Assembly (NCBI GenBank): GCA_003599415.1
Contig: QZKB01000137.1
Span: 1-59,209 of the forward strand
Length of the DNA: 59,209 nucleotides
From: Ignavibacteriales bacterium
GTDB taxonomy: Bacteria > Bacteroidota > Ignavibacteria > Ignavibacteriales > SURF-24
Reading direction: 5' to 3'
The notes under the pieces were generated by a model that was not told the origin of the DNA, ran no database searches, and saw only the letters and a list, made by a program, of their open reading frames with translations. Below, one piece after another: positions 20,307 to 29,277 of the stretch (its first letter is position 1; the number at the start of each line of letters is the position of its first letter). Both the position numbers and the translations under genes were made by a program.

Positions 20307-22886
20307 ATGAAAAGATTAATCGCCGTGTTTTTTCTTTTACCCGGAATGTTTACCTGGTGCCAGCAGCTTTTGATTGAAAAAAGTGTAAGCTCACCTGACG
20401 GTAAAATTTCTATAATATTTTCAGTAGAGAAAAACGGAATTCCTTTTTATAAAGTTAAACATTCCGGTAATGAAGTAATTACAAAATCAAAGCTGGGCTA
20501 TACTATAAAAGATCAGGTTAGTCTGGATAAGAATTTTAAACAGCAGAATTTCGCAATAACTTCTTTTGATGGAACCTGGACACCGGTTGCAGGCACATCA
20601 TCATCCGTAAGAAATAATTATAACCAGCTTAGTGTTGAATTAAAACAGCCTGAAACTGACCAGCAAATGAATTTAATATTCAGGGCATTTAATGACGGAG
20701 TTGCATTCAGGTATGTCGTTCCTGAACAGGCAAATCTAAAAGATGTGCAGATACTTGATGAACTAACAGAATTCCGTTTTAATGAAAATCATTTCGGGTG
20801 GTGGATTCCTAATGATTATTCCTGGGATGAAAATTATTATAAGAAAAATACCCTGGAAGATATCCAGGCAGTAAATACTCCAATTACAATTGAAACTCTT
20901 AATGGATTATATCTTTCAATAAATGAAGCGGCGCTAATAAATTATCCGGCAATGACTATAGAAAAAATACCGGATGATAAATATTCCTTTCATTCCGTTC
21001 TAATACCATGGCCCGATGGAGTTAGAGTAAAAACAAGTGCACCATTTCAATCACCGTGGAGAACAATTCACATTTCGGAAACACCCGGCGGACTTATTGA
21101 ATCTCACCTTGCCGAGAATCTTAATGAACCATGCAAAATTGAAAATACATCCTGGATTAAACCGATAAAGTTTATTGGAATATGGTGGGGAATGCATACT
21201 CAAAGATGGACATGGGAGATGAGTGCCAGACATGGGGCAAATACAGAGAACACAAAACGATATATTGACTTTGCGGCAAAACATAATATTGATGGAGTTC
21301 TTATTGAGGGCTGGAACCAGGGCTGGGAAACCTGGAAAGCCGGAATGGAAAGTAAACAGTATTATACAAAACCTTATCCTGATTTTGATATTGAAGAAAT
21401 ATCAAGATATGCAAAAGAAAAAGGTGTTCAGATAATCGGGCATCATGAAACCGGCGGCAACGTAACAAACTATGATGAACAACTTGACTCTGCATTTACT
21501 TTTCTGAAGAGATATGGAATTAATTATCTTAAGACCGGTTATGCCGGCGGAGATTTTCCGGTTGGCAAACATCACTTCGGTCAGTACGGCGTTAATCATT
21601 ATAACAATGTTATAAAGAAAGCTGCCGAGTACCAGATTATGCTTGATGTGCACGAACCTATTAAACCTACAGGCATTAATAGAACTTATCCCAATTTGAT
21701 GACGCAGGAAGGCGCACGCGGCAATGAACAGAATAGTCCTACGGGAAATCATATTCCTCCTGAACATCATACAATCATTCCTTTTACCAGACTTCTTACC
21801 GGTGGCTACGATTATACACCGGGAATTTTCAAACTTAAAAATGATGCGGTGCCGGCTTATCATCTTAGCATAACACTTGCAAAAGAGCTGGCCTTGTACG
21901 TTGTTATCTTTAGCCCTATGTTGATGGTTGCCGACATGATTGAATACCTTGAAGATCAGCCGGCATTTAAATTTATTCAGGATGTTCCTGTTACCTGGGA
22001 TGAAACAAAAGTGATTGATGGAAAGATTGGTGATTTTGTTACTATTGCGAGGCATAAGGGAAATGAGTGGTTCATCGGAAGTGTTAGTGATGAGAATTCA
22101 AGATCAGTAAAGATTCCATTAAATTTTTTAGAAGCAGGTAAATTATATATCGCAGAATTATATGTTGATGGGAAAGAAACAAACTGGAATGAAACCCCTG
22201 CAATAATTGAAATTGATAGCTGTATTGTTAATAATCAAAATACCTTTAACCTGTCTTTATCTGCTGCCGGTGGTGCTGCCATAAGAATCCGCCCGGTTAA
22301 CAACGAAAGCATTTCGGCTTATAAAACTATTGATGAGATCAATTCTCGTTCGGCGGAGAAGGAAAAGATTTTTGCCTTACTGCCTGTTTATGGTAAATTA
22401 AAAACAAGTAACAACATTGCTCTTGATGCAGCCGTGGATTATGCGAACGAACCAAGTATGAAATATTCTGCGGGAGGAAACAAAGCTCTTGTGGATGGTT
22501 ACCTTGCTACAGTCATTGCTTACGATAACTGGCAGGGATTTGAAGAAGATAATCTCGACATCATTATTGATCTTGGCGGACAGAAAAGAATTAATAAAGT
22601 TAGCCTTAACTTTTTACTGAATTATAACGACTGGGTTTTTGTGCCCGAAAAAACCATTCTCTCTTTTTCAAATGATAAAAAGAATTTTTGGAATGAATGT
22701 GTTTTTAATTTTAAAAATGACAGCGGCATTAAAGAAAAGCAAATCAAAACTTTCAACGCAGATAATATTAATAATGAATACAGATATATAAAAGTAGTAG
22801 CTGAGAATGTAAAAAATTGCCCGCAATGGCATCCCGCATCTGGCGGCAAGGCGTGGGTTTTTATAGATGAGGTTATAGTAGAGTGA
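20307..22886 (+). CDS. GH97 glycoside hydrolase with shared C-terminal module
   Basis: An 859-residue exported protein with a short signal peptide (MKRLIAVFFLLPGMFTWCQ). GH97 contains inverting alpha-glucosidases (SusB type) and retaining alpha-galactosidases. Family landmarks are the N-terminal super-sandwich with FRAFNDGVAFRYVVP, the barrel with GIWWGMHT, HNIDGVLIEGWNQGW and YLKTGYAGGDFPVG, then LDVHEPIKPTGINRTYPN (H449-E450) and TQEGARGNE. The Glu in HEP and the following PTG-RTYPN stretch look like the SusB-type inverting group, but the specificity is uncertain. From about residue 690 it carries the shared module (DNWQGFEEDNLDIIIDLGG, WVFVPEK, CPQWHPASGGKAWVFIDEV). An alpha-galactosidase would suit capping of complex glycans; the motif leaves this open. 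Confidence 0.88.
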   Translation: MKRLIAVFFLLPGMFTWCQQLLIEKSVSSPDGKISIIFSVEKNGIPFYKVKHSGNEVITKSKLGYTIKDQVSLDKNFKQQNFAITSFDGTWTPVAGTSSSVRNNYNQLSVELKQPETDQQMNLIFRAFNDGVAFRYVVPEQANLKDVQILDELTEFRFNENHFGWWIPNDYSWDENYYKKNTLEDIQAVNTPITIETLNGLYLSINEAALINYPAMTIEKIPDDKYSFHSVLIPWPDGVRVKTSAPFQSPWRTIHISETPGGLIESHLAENLNEPCKIENTSWIKPIKFIGIWWGMHTQRWTWEMSARHGANTENTKRYIDFAAKHNIDGVLIEGWNQGWETWKAGMESKQYYTKPYPDFDIEEISRYAKEKGVQIIGHHETGGNVTNYDEQLDSAFTFLKRYGINYLKTGYAGGDFPVGKHHFGQYGVNHYNNVIKKAAEYQIMLDVHEPIKPTGINRTYPNLMTQEGARGNEQNSPTGNHIPPEHHTIIPFTRLLTGGYDYTPGIFKLKNDAVPAYHLSITLAKELALYVVIFSPMLMVADMIEYLEDQPAFKFIQDVPVTWDETKVIDGKIGDFVTIARHKGNEWFIGSVSDENSRSVKIPLNFLEAGKLYIAELYVDGKETNWNETPAIIEIDSCIVNNQNTFNLSLSAAGGAAIRIRPVNNESISAYKTIDEINSRSAEKEKIFALLPVYGKLKTSNNIALDAAVDYANEPSMKYSAGGNKALVDGYLATVIAYDNWQGFEEDNLDIIIDLGGQKRINKVSLNFLLNYNDWVFVPEKTILSFSNDKKNFWNECVFNFKNDSGIKEKQIKTFNADNINNEYRYIKVVAENVKNCPQWHPASGGKAWVFIDEVIVE

Positions 22887-22912
22887 TTGCTGTGCAAATC
22901 AATGAGAGGTGA

Positions 22913-22942
22913 AATACTGGATACTTGATGCTGGATTCTAGA
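22913..22942. repeat. Short dispersed-repeat fragment between GH97 and DUF4838 genes
   Basis: The gap contains two imperfect copies of TRCTGGAT separated by TACTTGA (TACTGGATACTTGATGCTGGAT pattern, about 22,915-22,936). It has no coding capacity and no terminator features. It is listed because the same kind of low-information sequence recurs in other gaps of the island. No second copy was found in this window. Confidence 0.25.
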
Positions 22943-22978
22943 TAAAAAATATTAATCATAATTTAATTTGGTTCTTAT

Positions 22979-25246
22979 ATGAATAATAAAATTTTCTTTT
23001 TCTTATTTATCTCAGCAGTACTTCTTAATGCACAGACGGATAAATTAAAAATTGTTACAGAAAGTAAAAGCGATTATAAAATTATAATATCTTCATCAGC
23101 TTCGCGTTGGGATTCGCTTGCTGCATTGGAGTTTCAGAAATATATAAAAGAAATTTCCGGAGCAATTCTGCCTTTGGAGAATTATTCGTCACCTGAAACA
23201 GATTTTGAAATTGTAATTGGAAAAAACAACCGCATAAATGAAATAGATACTTCGGGAATAAAGTATGATGGTTTTATAATAAAAACTGTTAATAATAAAA
23301 TTTATTTTTATGGAGGTGGAAAGAAGGGAACACTTAATGCTGTTTTCAGCTTCCTCGAAAAATATCTTGACTGCAGAATGTACTCGTCACAGGTAAAAAT
23401 TATTCCTGCAAAAAATTCAATTGAAATTCCTCAGATAGATTTAGTTGATAATCCGGCTTTTGCTTACAGGGATGTTCATTATTACGAAGCCAACCAGGAT
23501 GAGTATTGTCGCTGGCATAAACTTGTTGATTCAGATGATAAAAAAATGTGGGGAATGTTTGTTCATACGTTTCAAACACTTTTACCAGCCGATAAATATT
23601 TCAAAGACCATCCCGAATATTATTCCTTAAGAAACGGAATACGTGTGCCGCAGGAACCTTGTCTCAGTAATCCGGAAGTATATAAAATAGTTGTTGATGA
23701 GCTGAGAAAAAGAATGGCAGAAAATCCTAATGCAAAATACTGGTCGGTTTCTCAAAACGATGATGATGATTACTGCCAGTGCGATGAATGCAGCAGGATT
23801 GATAGTTACGAAGGTTCACCATCAGGATCAGTAATAAATTTCGTTAATAAAATAGCAAAGGAATTCCCTGATAAAATTATTTCAACATTGGCTTACAGGT
23901 ACAGCAGAAAAGCTCCGTTACATATTAAACTGGAAAAAAATGTTAACATTATGCTTTGCACAATCGAAGCATACAGAACCAAACCACTTGCGGATGATAC
24001 ATCTTCATCGGCATTTGTAAAAGACCTGGACGATTGGTCGAAGCTTACAAACAATATTATTCTTTGGGATTATGTTGTTCAGTTCTCCAATCTCATCAGC
24101 CCCTTCCCTAACTTCCAGGTGCTACAGCCAAATATTCAACTGTTCAATAAATATAATGTTAATATGATGTTCCAGCAGGGAGCAGGCGGATGCAGGTTAA
24201 CCGAGTTTGGAGAACTAAGATCTTATCTTATCTCTAAACTGCTATGGAATCCAAACTTAAATTTCGATTCTACAATGAATGATTTTCTTAATGGCTATTA
24301 TGGCAAAGCAGGTATTTATATCAGGGAATATATTGATCTGATGCAGACAGAATTAATTAAGTCGGGTCACAAACTATGGATATACAGTAATCCTGTAGAG
24401 CAAATGAAAAGTTTTTTAACACCTGAATTAATGGACAGGTATAATTCTATTTTCGATAAAGCAGAATTAGCTGTTGGTAATGAACCCGAATGTCTTGAAA
24501 GAGTTAAATTTGCAAGGCTTCCATTAATGTATGCAACTCTTGAACAGGCAAAAGAAATTAGAATTGGTGAAAAAGGATTATTGATAAATATGACTAAGAC
24601 ACAGGTGATTGTTAATCCTAATCTCAATGTTGTACTTGATAGTTTTTTTAATCTTACATCCAGAGTTGATAACGTATATGTTAATGAAAAAAGTCTGACA
24701 GCACAAAAGTATTTTCAGCGATATAAAAGAATGCTTTCAAAATTAATGTATAATCCGTTAGGGCTTGGTAAGAATGTAAAATTCATTTCTGAACCAAATT
24801 GGAAATATCCTGCAAATGGAGAAAAGTCTTTAACAGATGGTTTCCGCGGAGATGAGGATTATCTTTTTAACTGGGTAGGTTATGAAGGTAATGATATGGA
24901 GGTTGTAGTTGATCTTAACAAAACTGAAACAATAAAAAAAGTAAGTGCAGATTTTCTGCAGAATGTCTTTTCGTGGATCTTTTTACCGGAGGATATGCAA
25001 GTAAGTATTTCTAAGGATGGAAAGAAATTCAGTGATGTATCTGTTGTAAAGAATATAACTCCGCCTACACAGGAAGAATTAGCATCTCCAATTCATGCTT
25101 TTATCAAAAACTTTTCATGTGAGTTTGAGCCTGTGAAAGCAAGATTCATAAAAGTAAAAGCAACAAGCATGAAAATTTGTCCGCGCTGGCATCCTGGTTA
25201 TCCATTTAAAGCCTGGATATTTACTGATGAAATAGTAATTGAATAA
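22979..25246 (+). CDS. DUF4838 protein, GH163-like putative endo-beta-N-acetylglucosaminidase
   Basis: A 755-residue exported protein (signal peptide ending LLNAQ). Residues about 20-150 resemble the alpha-glucuronidase/GH20b-type N-terminal domain (ALEFQKYIKEISGAILPL, FEIVIGKNN, KGTLNAVFSFLEKYLDCRMY). The DUF4838 core follows, with the characteristic SVSQNDDDDYCQCDECS (about 258-274) and ILWDYVVQFSN. From memory, DUF4838 includes the Bacteroides complex-N-glycan endo-enzymes placed in GH163; activity here is inferred, not shown. Residues about 595-755 are the shared module (NWVGYEGNDMEVVVDL, SWIFLPEDM, CPRWHPGYPFKAWIFTDEI), with a slightly altered end. In an operon-like row of glycosidases it could release whole glycans from protein. 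Confidence 0.78.
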   Translation: MNNKIFFFLFISAVLLNAQTDKLKIVTESKSDYKIIISSSASRWDSLAALEFQKYIKEISGAILPLENYSSPETDFEIVIGKNNRINEIDTSGIKYDGFIIKTVNNKIYFYGGGKKGTLNAVFSFLEKYLDCRMYSSQVKIIPAKNSIEIPQIDLVDNPAFAYRDVHYYEANQDEYCRWHKLVDSDDKKMWGMFVHTFQTLLPADKYFKDHPEYYSLRNGIRVPQEPCLSNPEVYKIVVDELRKRMAENPNAKYWSVSQNDDDDYCQCDECSRIDSYEGSPSGSVINFVNKIAKEFPDKIISTLAYRYSRKAPLHIKLEKNVNIMLCTIEAYRTKPLADDTSSSAFVKDLDDWSKLTNNIILWDYVVQFSNLISPFPNFQVLQPNIQLFNKYNVNMMFQQGAGGCRLTEFGELRSYLISKLLWNPNLNFDSTMNDFLNGYYGKAGIYIREYIDLMQTELIKSGHKLWIYSNPVEQMKSFLTPELMDRYNSIFDKAELAVGNEPECLERVKFARLPLMYATLEQAKEIRIGEKGLLINMTKTQVIVNPNLNVVLDSFFNLTSRVDNVYVNEKSLTAQKYFQRYKRMLSKLMYNPLGLGKNVKFISEPNWKYPANGEKSLTDGFRGDEDYLFNWVGYEGNDMEVVVDLNKTETIKKVSADFLQNVFSWIFLPEDMQVSISKDGKKFSDVSVVKNITPPTQEELASPIHAFIKNFSCEFEPVKARFIKVKATSMKICPRWHPGYPFKAWIFTDEIVIE

Positions 25247-25260
25247 AACGGATTAATAAA

Positions 25261-26688
25261 ATGAGTGAAAAAGAAAATAAAGAATCATTACACGCAGGTG
25301 CGGTAGAGATTGAAAAGGCAATAAAGGAATATTATCCTGAAACAGATCCTCTGGTTCTAAAGAAACTTGAACAGTGGCAGAATCTCAAATTTGGTTTGCT
25401 AATGCACTGGGCGCCATCAAGCCAATGGGGCATAGTTGAATCATGGTCACTTTGTTCTGAAGACGAAGACTGGTGCCGAAGAAAAATTGAAAACTACACA
25501 GAATATAAAAAGCAATATGAAGATCTTAAGAAAACATTTAATCCTGTAAAGTTTAATCCGGGAAAGTGGGCAAAAGCCGCTTCAGATGCGGGGATGAAAT
25601 ACGTTGTGTTTACAACAAAACATCACGATGGATTTTGTATGTATGATTCCAGATTTACAAAATATAAAGTTACTGATGAGGAGTGCTCCTTCCATTCAAA
25701 TCCTAAAGCTAATATTGCAAAAGAAATTTTTGATGAATTCAGAAAAAAAGATTTTTGGATAGGCGCATATTTTTCCAAGCCTGACTGGCATTCGGATTAT
25801 TTCTGGTGGCAGAGATTTGCTACACCTGACCGCAATGCTAATTATGATGTTGAAAAATATCCGGAACGATGGCAGAAGTTCGTTGAATTTACCCATAACC
25901 AGATTGATGAACTGATGAGCGATTACGGTAAGATTGATATTCTCTGGTTTGATGGCTGCTGGGTTCGTAAATATTCTGAAAAAGAAATTGAAGAAGAAAG
26001 AAAAATTGCAAGTAAGAATATTCACCGCATTCAGAACCAGGATATAAAAATGCCGTTGATAGCAAAGAATGCACGCGTAAAGCAGCCAGGAATAATTGTA
26101 GTTGATCGGGCTGTTCCCGGCCAGCAGCAAAATTATTTAACTCCTGAAAACCAGGTACCTGATAAAACACTACCTTATCCATGGGAAACCTGCATGCCTA
26201 TTACTCCAAGCTGGAGTTATGAACCGGGACTTGAGTATAAGCCGGCAAGAAAATTAATTCATTTACTTGTTGATGTTGTTGCCAAAGGTGGAAACTTTCT
26301 TTTGAATGTTGCTCCAACTGCTGATGGCGATTACGAGGAAGTTGCATATGAACGGTTGAAAGAAATTGGTGAGTGGATGAAAGTTAACAGTGAGGCAATT
26401 TATTTTAGCCGTCCTGTTTTACCTTTTAAGGAAGGGAAGATTTGCTTTACACAATTAGCGGATGGAACTACTTATGTAATTTATCTTGCGGATGAAAATG
26501 AAACTGTACTTCCGGAAAAGATTTCTATCACAAAATTTAATATTGTTGATGGTTCAGAAATTAAATTGCTTGGTACAGATGGAAATCTTAAATGGGAAAA
26601 AACAGGTGACGGTTATTTAATAGAATTGCCTGAATCTGTTCGCAAGAATCCTCCTTGCAATTATGCGTGGACTTTCAAAATAAAATAA
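25261..26688 (+). CDS. GH29 alpha-L-fucosidase, cytoplasmic
   Basis: A 475-residue protein that starts MSEKENKESLHAG with no signal peptide, so probably cytoplasmic, unlike every other hydrolase of the rightward block. GH29 enzymes are retaining alpha-L-fucosidases. Motifs are KFGLLMHWAPSSQWG, YVVFTTKHHDGFCMYDS, and IDILWFDGCW with nucleophile D231. RKLIHLLVDVVAKGGNFLLNVAPTADG is the conserved late segment. It starts 14 bp after the DUF4838 gene. The short C-terminal beta domain ends normally. An intracellular location implies that fucosylated oligosaccharides are taken up and defucosylated inside, feeding the L-fucose operon further right. Confidence 0.93.
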   Translation: MSEKENKESLHAGAVEIEKAIKEYYPETDPLVLKKLEQWQNLKFGLLMHWAPSSQWGIVESWSLCSEDEDWCRRKIENYTEYKKQYEDLKKTFNPVKFNPGKWAKAASDAGMKYVVFTTKHHDGFCMYDSRFTKYKVTDEECSFHSNPKANIAKEIFDEFRKKDFWIGAYFSKPDWHSDYFWWQRFATPDRNANYDVEKYPERWQKFVEFTHNQIDELMSDYGKIDILWFDGCWVRKYSEKEIEEERKIASKNIHRIQNQDIKMPLIAKNARVKQPGIIVVDRAVPGQQQNYLTPENQVPDKTLPYPWETCMPITPSWSYEPGLEYKPARKLIHLLVDVVAKGGNFLLNVAPTADGDYEEVAYERLKEIGEWMKVNSEAIYFSRPVLPFKEGKICFTQLADGTTYVIYLADENETVLPEKISITKFNIVDGSEIKLLGTDGNLKWEKTGDGYLIELPESVRKNPPCNYAWTFKIK

Positions 26689-26690
26689 AG

Positions 26691-26820
26691 CCCACTTCTT
26701 CCAAGAAGTCCTTTGGACAAAATGAAAGTGGTGTGGCTGTCATTGCGAGGAGTATAACGACGAAGCAATCTATTGCATTAACAATAAAAATGAGATCACT
26801 TCCCTTCGCTCGTGATGACG
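26691..26820. repeat. Compound intergenic repeat: multi-hairpin element plus MITE-like inverted repeat
   Basis: Directly after the GH29 stop, ACTTCTT (26694-26700) pairs with AAGAAGT (26703-26709), and GTCC (26708-26711) with GGAC (26715-26718). CCACTT can alternatively pair with AAGTGG near 26,725-26,731. From 26739 an 81-bp element starts GTCATTGCGAGG and ends CTCGTGATGAC; the two ends are imperfect inverted repeats, including CGAAGCAATCT against AGATCACTTC. This 'CATTGCGAGG...GAAGCAATCT' sequence is a widespread bacterial intergenic repeat type. The apparent short frame over it (26,655-26,846) is the repeat, not a gene. Confidence 0.55.
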
Positions 26821-26896
26821 ATTTTACTTTTTGTCAACCCCATTAAGGAAGGCAAAAAGAGTATTCAATTAATAAAAAATATTTTATAAAAGCTGA

Positions 26897-29146
26897 ATGA
26901 TGAATATGAAAATACAAAGCCCATCAAATTATATAATAAAGATGCTGTTAATTATTGCTGCTGTCAGCGCATCAAATTTTTCTCAGATCCTAAAAGGGAA
27001 TTACGTTGTTATAAATCCTGATGATTCTCCAGAACAAATAATTGAGAAAGCCGCCAATGTTATTCCTTCAACCCGGCATTATGAATGGCAGAAACTGGAG
27101 CTTACTGCGTTCATCCACTTTGGTATTAATACTTTTGATAATGTTGAATGGGGAAAACACTCTACTGATATTTCAAAATTTAATCCTGCAGAAATAAATG
27201 TTAAGCAGTGGGTATCTGTACTTAAAGATGCGGGATTCAAATTATTAATATTAACAGCTAAGCATCACGATGGCTTTTGTTTGTGGCCAAGTAAATTTAC
27301 AGATTACAATATTTCAAAAACTCTTTTTCAAAATGGAAACGGAGATATTGTAAAAGATCTTTCCAATGCCTGCAGAGAAGTCGGAATTAAGTTTGGTGTT
27401 TATTTATCTCCCTGGGATCTGCATGAGAAAACTTATGGCACACCTGAATACAATATTCATTTCACAAATCAACTGACAGAGTTATTAACTAAATACGGAG
27501 AAATCTCTGAAGTTTGGTTTGATGGCGCAAATGGCGAAGGTCCGAATGGTAAAAAGCAGGAGTACGACTGGCAAGCTTATTATCAGTTGATTCGTAAACT
27601 TCAGCCGGGTGCGGTAATTGCTGTTATGGGTCCGGATGTTAGATGGGTCGGAACAGAATCAGGTTATGGCAGACAGACTGAATGGAGTGTGCTGCCGGGA
27701 ACGAGTACAAATCAAAATGAAATTGCAGAAAGCTCACAACAACAAGCTGGTGATGGTGCTTTCATTCCTCGCAATCTTATGGATGAAGATTTGGGCAGCA
27801 GGGAAAAAATTCAGAATGCGAAATCACTTGTCTGGTATCCGGCAGAAATTGACGTTTCAATCAGGCCCGGCTGGTTCTATCATCAGAATGAAGATGAACT
27901 TGTTAAATCTCCTTACAAACTTGCGGATATTTATTACAATGCTGTTGGTATGAATGGTGTTTTGCTTCTTAATGTTCCGCCTGATAAACGCGGACTGATT
28001 AACGAAAAGGATATTAAAAGCCTGCAGGGATTTCGTTATCTGCTTGATGAAACATTTAAAGAAAATTTCGCAAAGAATGCAAAGACAATTGTTTCAAATG
28101 AAATTGTGGGCAATGAAGCAAAATATTTATTTGATGAAGATGTGCAGACATTCTGGACAACAGATAAAAATGTCAACAAGGCAGCCATTGAAATTCAGAT
28201 GACGAAGGGAAGAACATTTAACTGTATTATGCTGCAGGAAAATATTCTTGAAGGACAGCGAATTGAGAAATTTCATTTTGATTACTTGGATGGACAATTG
28301 TGGCGGACCTTCACAAAAGGTACAACTATTGGCTATAAAAGATTACTGCGCTTTCCTGATGTTTATACTGACAGGATAAAAATTATAATTGATCAGAGCC
28401 GCACTAATCCGACTCTTTCTTCACTTGGAATTTATAAAGCTCCGCCGGAAATTACATTCGAACCGAATGGCGGATCATTTAAAGATACAATGAAAGTAAA
28501 AATTTCCTGTGATACTAAAAGAGCAAAAATTTATTATACACTTGATGGCAGTACACCGGATGAAAAATCAACATTGTACAACGGAGAAATCCTTTTAACA
28601 TCATCAGCAAAGATAACGACAATTGCAGTTTCTCTGGATAAGAAAAAAAGTCTGCCGGTAAGTGCGGTTTTCAGCAAAGCAAAATATTCTATTGATTATA
28701 AAACAAAGTATGATGACAAATATCCCGGTTCAGGTAATTTAACTTTGGTTGATGGTATTAACGGCAGCATCAATTTTAATGATGGCAAATGGCAGGGCTA
28801 TAACGGAAATGATGTAGATGTAGTAATTGATCTTGGTGCAATTAAACAAATTGGAAAAATATCTTCCACTTACTTAAGTGATGTGAATTCATTTATTTTT
28901 CTGCCGCAATCAGTTATTTATTCAATCTCCGATAACGGAAAGGATTTTGTTCTTGTTGGTGAAATTAAAAATGATTCACCGCAAAATGAAAATACACCGC
29001 TTGTAAAATCATTTGAGACTGAAACAAAAAATATTTCGGGCAGATATATCAGAGTAAATGCAAAGAACATTGGTGTGTGTCCCGCATGGCATAAAGGCGC
29101 CGGAGAAAAAGCATGGATTTTTGTGGATGAAATAAATGTTCAATGA
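26897..29146 (+). CDS. GH29 alpha-L-fucosidase, exported, with C-terminal accessory modules
   Basis: A 749-residue second fucosidase, only distantly similar to the one upstream. It has an N-terminal hydrophobic export signal (IKMLLIIAAVSASNFSQ). The catalytic domain (about 45-370) shows ELTAFIHFGINTFDNVEWG, LILTAKHHDGFCLWPS and SEVWFDGANGEG with nucleophile D209. A small discoidin-like region (about 390-515), an FN3-associated domain (KIYYTLDGSTPDEKS), and the shared terminal module (WQGYNGNDVDVVIDLG, CPAWHKGAGEKAWIFVDEI) follow. This architecture is typical of the GH29 group that acts on terminal or Lewis-type fucose, but that is inference. Two ATG codons in tandem (26,897 and 26,900) make the start ambiguous by one residue. 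Confidence 0.93.
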   Translation: MMNMKIQSPSNYIIKMLLIIAAVSASNFSQILKGNYVVINPDDSPEQIIEKAANVIPSTRHYEWQKLELTAFIHFGINTFDNVEWGKHSTDISKFNPAEINVKQWVSVLKDAGFKLLILTAKHHDGFCLWPSKFTDYNISKTLFQNGNGDIVKDLSNACREVGIKFGVYLSPWDLHEKTYGTPEYNIHFTNQLTELLTKYGEISEVWFDGANGEGPNGKKQEYDWQAYYQLIRKLQPGAVIAVMGPDVRWVGTESGYGRQTEWSVLPGTSTNQNEIAESSQQQAGDGAFIPRNLMDEDLGSREKIQNAKSLVWYPAEIDVSIRPGWFYHQNEDELVKSPYKLADIYYNAVGMNGVLLLNVPPDKRGLINEKDIKSLQGFRYLLDETFKENFAKNAKTIVSNEIVGNEAKYLFDEDVQTFWTTDKNVNKAAIEIQMTKGRTFNCIMLQENILEGQRIEKFHFDYLDGQLWRTFTKGTTIGYKRLLRFPDVYTDRIKIIIDQSRTNPTLSSLGIYKAPPEITFEPNGGSFKDTMKVKISCDTKRAKIYYTLDGSTPDEKSTLYNGEILLTSSAKITTIAVSLDKKKSLPVSAVFSKAKYSIDYKTKYDDKYPGSGNLTLVDGINGSINFNDGKWQGYNGNDVDVVIDLGAIKQIGKISSTYLSDVNSFIFLPQSVIYSISDNGKDFVLVGEIKNDSPQNENTPLVKSFETETKNISGRYIRVNAKNIGVCPAWHKGAGEKAWIFVDEINVQ

Positions 29147-29157
29147 GTAAGATTATG

Positions 29158-29230
29158 ATTAAGAGTAAGAATGAAGTTGTTCTTACTTCAGCCTACGGCT
29201 GGTAAACTTGCTCTTAATCTTACTCTTAAT
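29158..29230. repeat. Nested inverted repeat upstream of GH43; left copy of a 22-bp direct repeat
   Basis: Outer arms ATTAAGAGTAAGA (29158-29170) and TCTTACTCTTAAT (29218-29230) are a perfect 13-bp inverted repeat. Inside, AGTAAGAA pairs with TTCTTACT, and CAGCC (29189-29193) with GGCTG (29197-29201). Positions 29207-29228 recur, with one mismatch in 22, at 31012-31033 on the other side of the GH43 gene. Confidence 0.6.
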
Positions 29231-29277
29231 TTAAATTTCCTTATTTTTATTCCGACTTAATTTCTGGTAGTCTAAAA

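Noticed and set aside
21402..22055. 217-codon minus-strand open frame
   Set aside because: It lies wholly inside the GH97 gene, whose catalytic motifs are intact; it is an antisense shadow.
26655..26846. 63-codon plus-strand open frame after the first GH29 gene
   Set aside because: It overlaps the GH29 3' end and translates a widespread intergenic repeat element; no ribosome site or protein-like composition.
6777..29146. Shared C-terminal modules as T9SS sorting domains
   Set aside because: They end in a KAW-x-F-x-DE motif and lack the YPNPFNP and LSSGVYF features seen in the true T9SS tail of the GH18-like protein.
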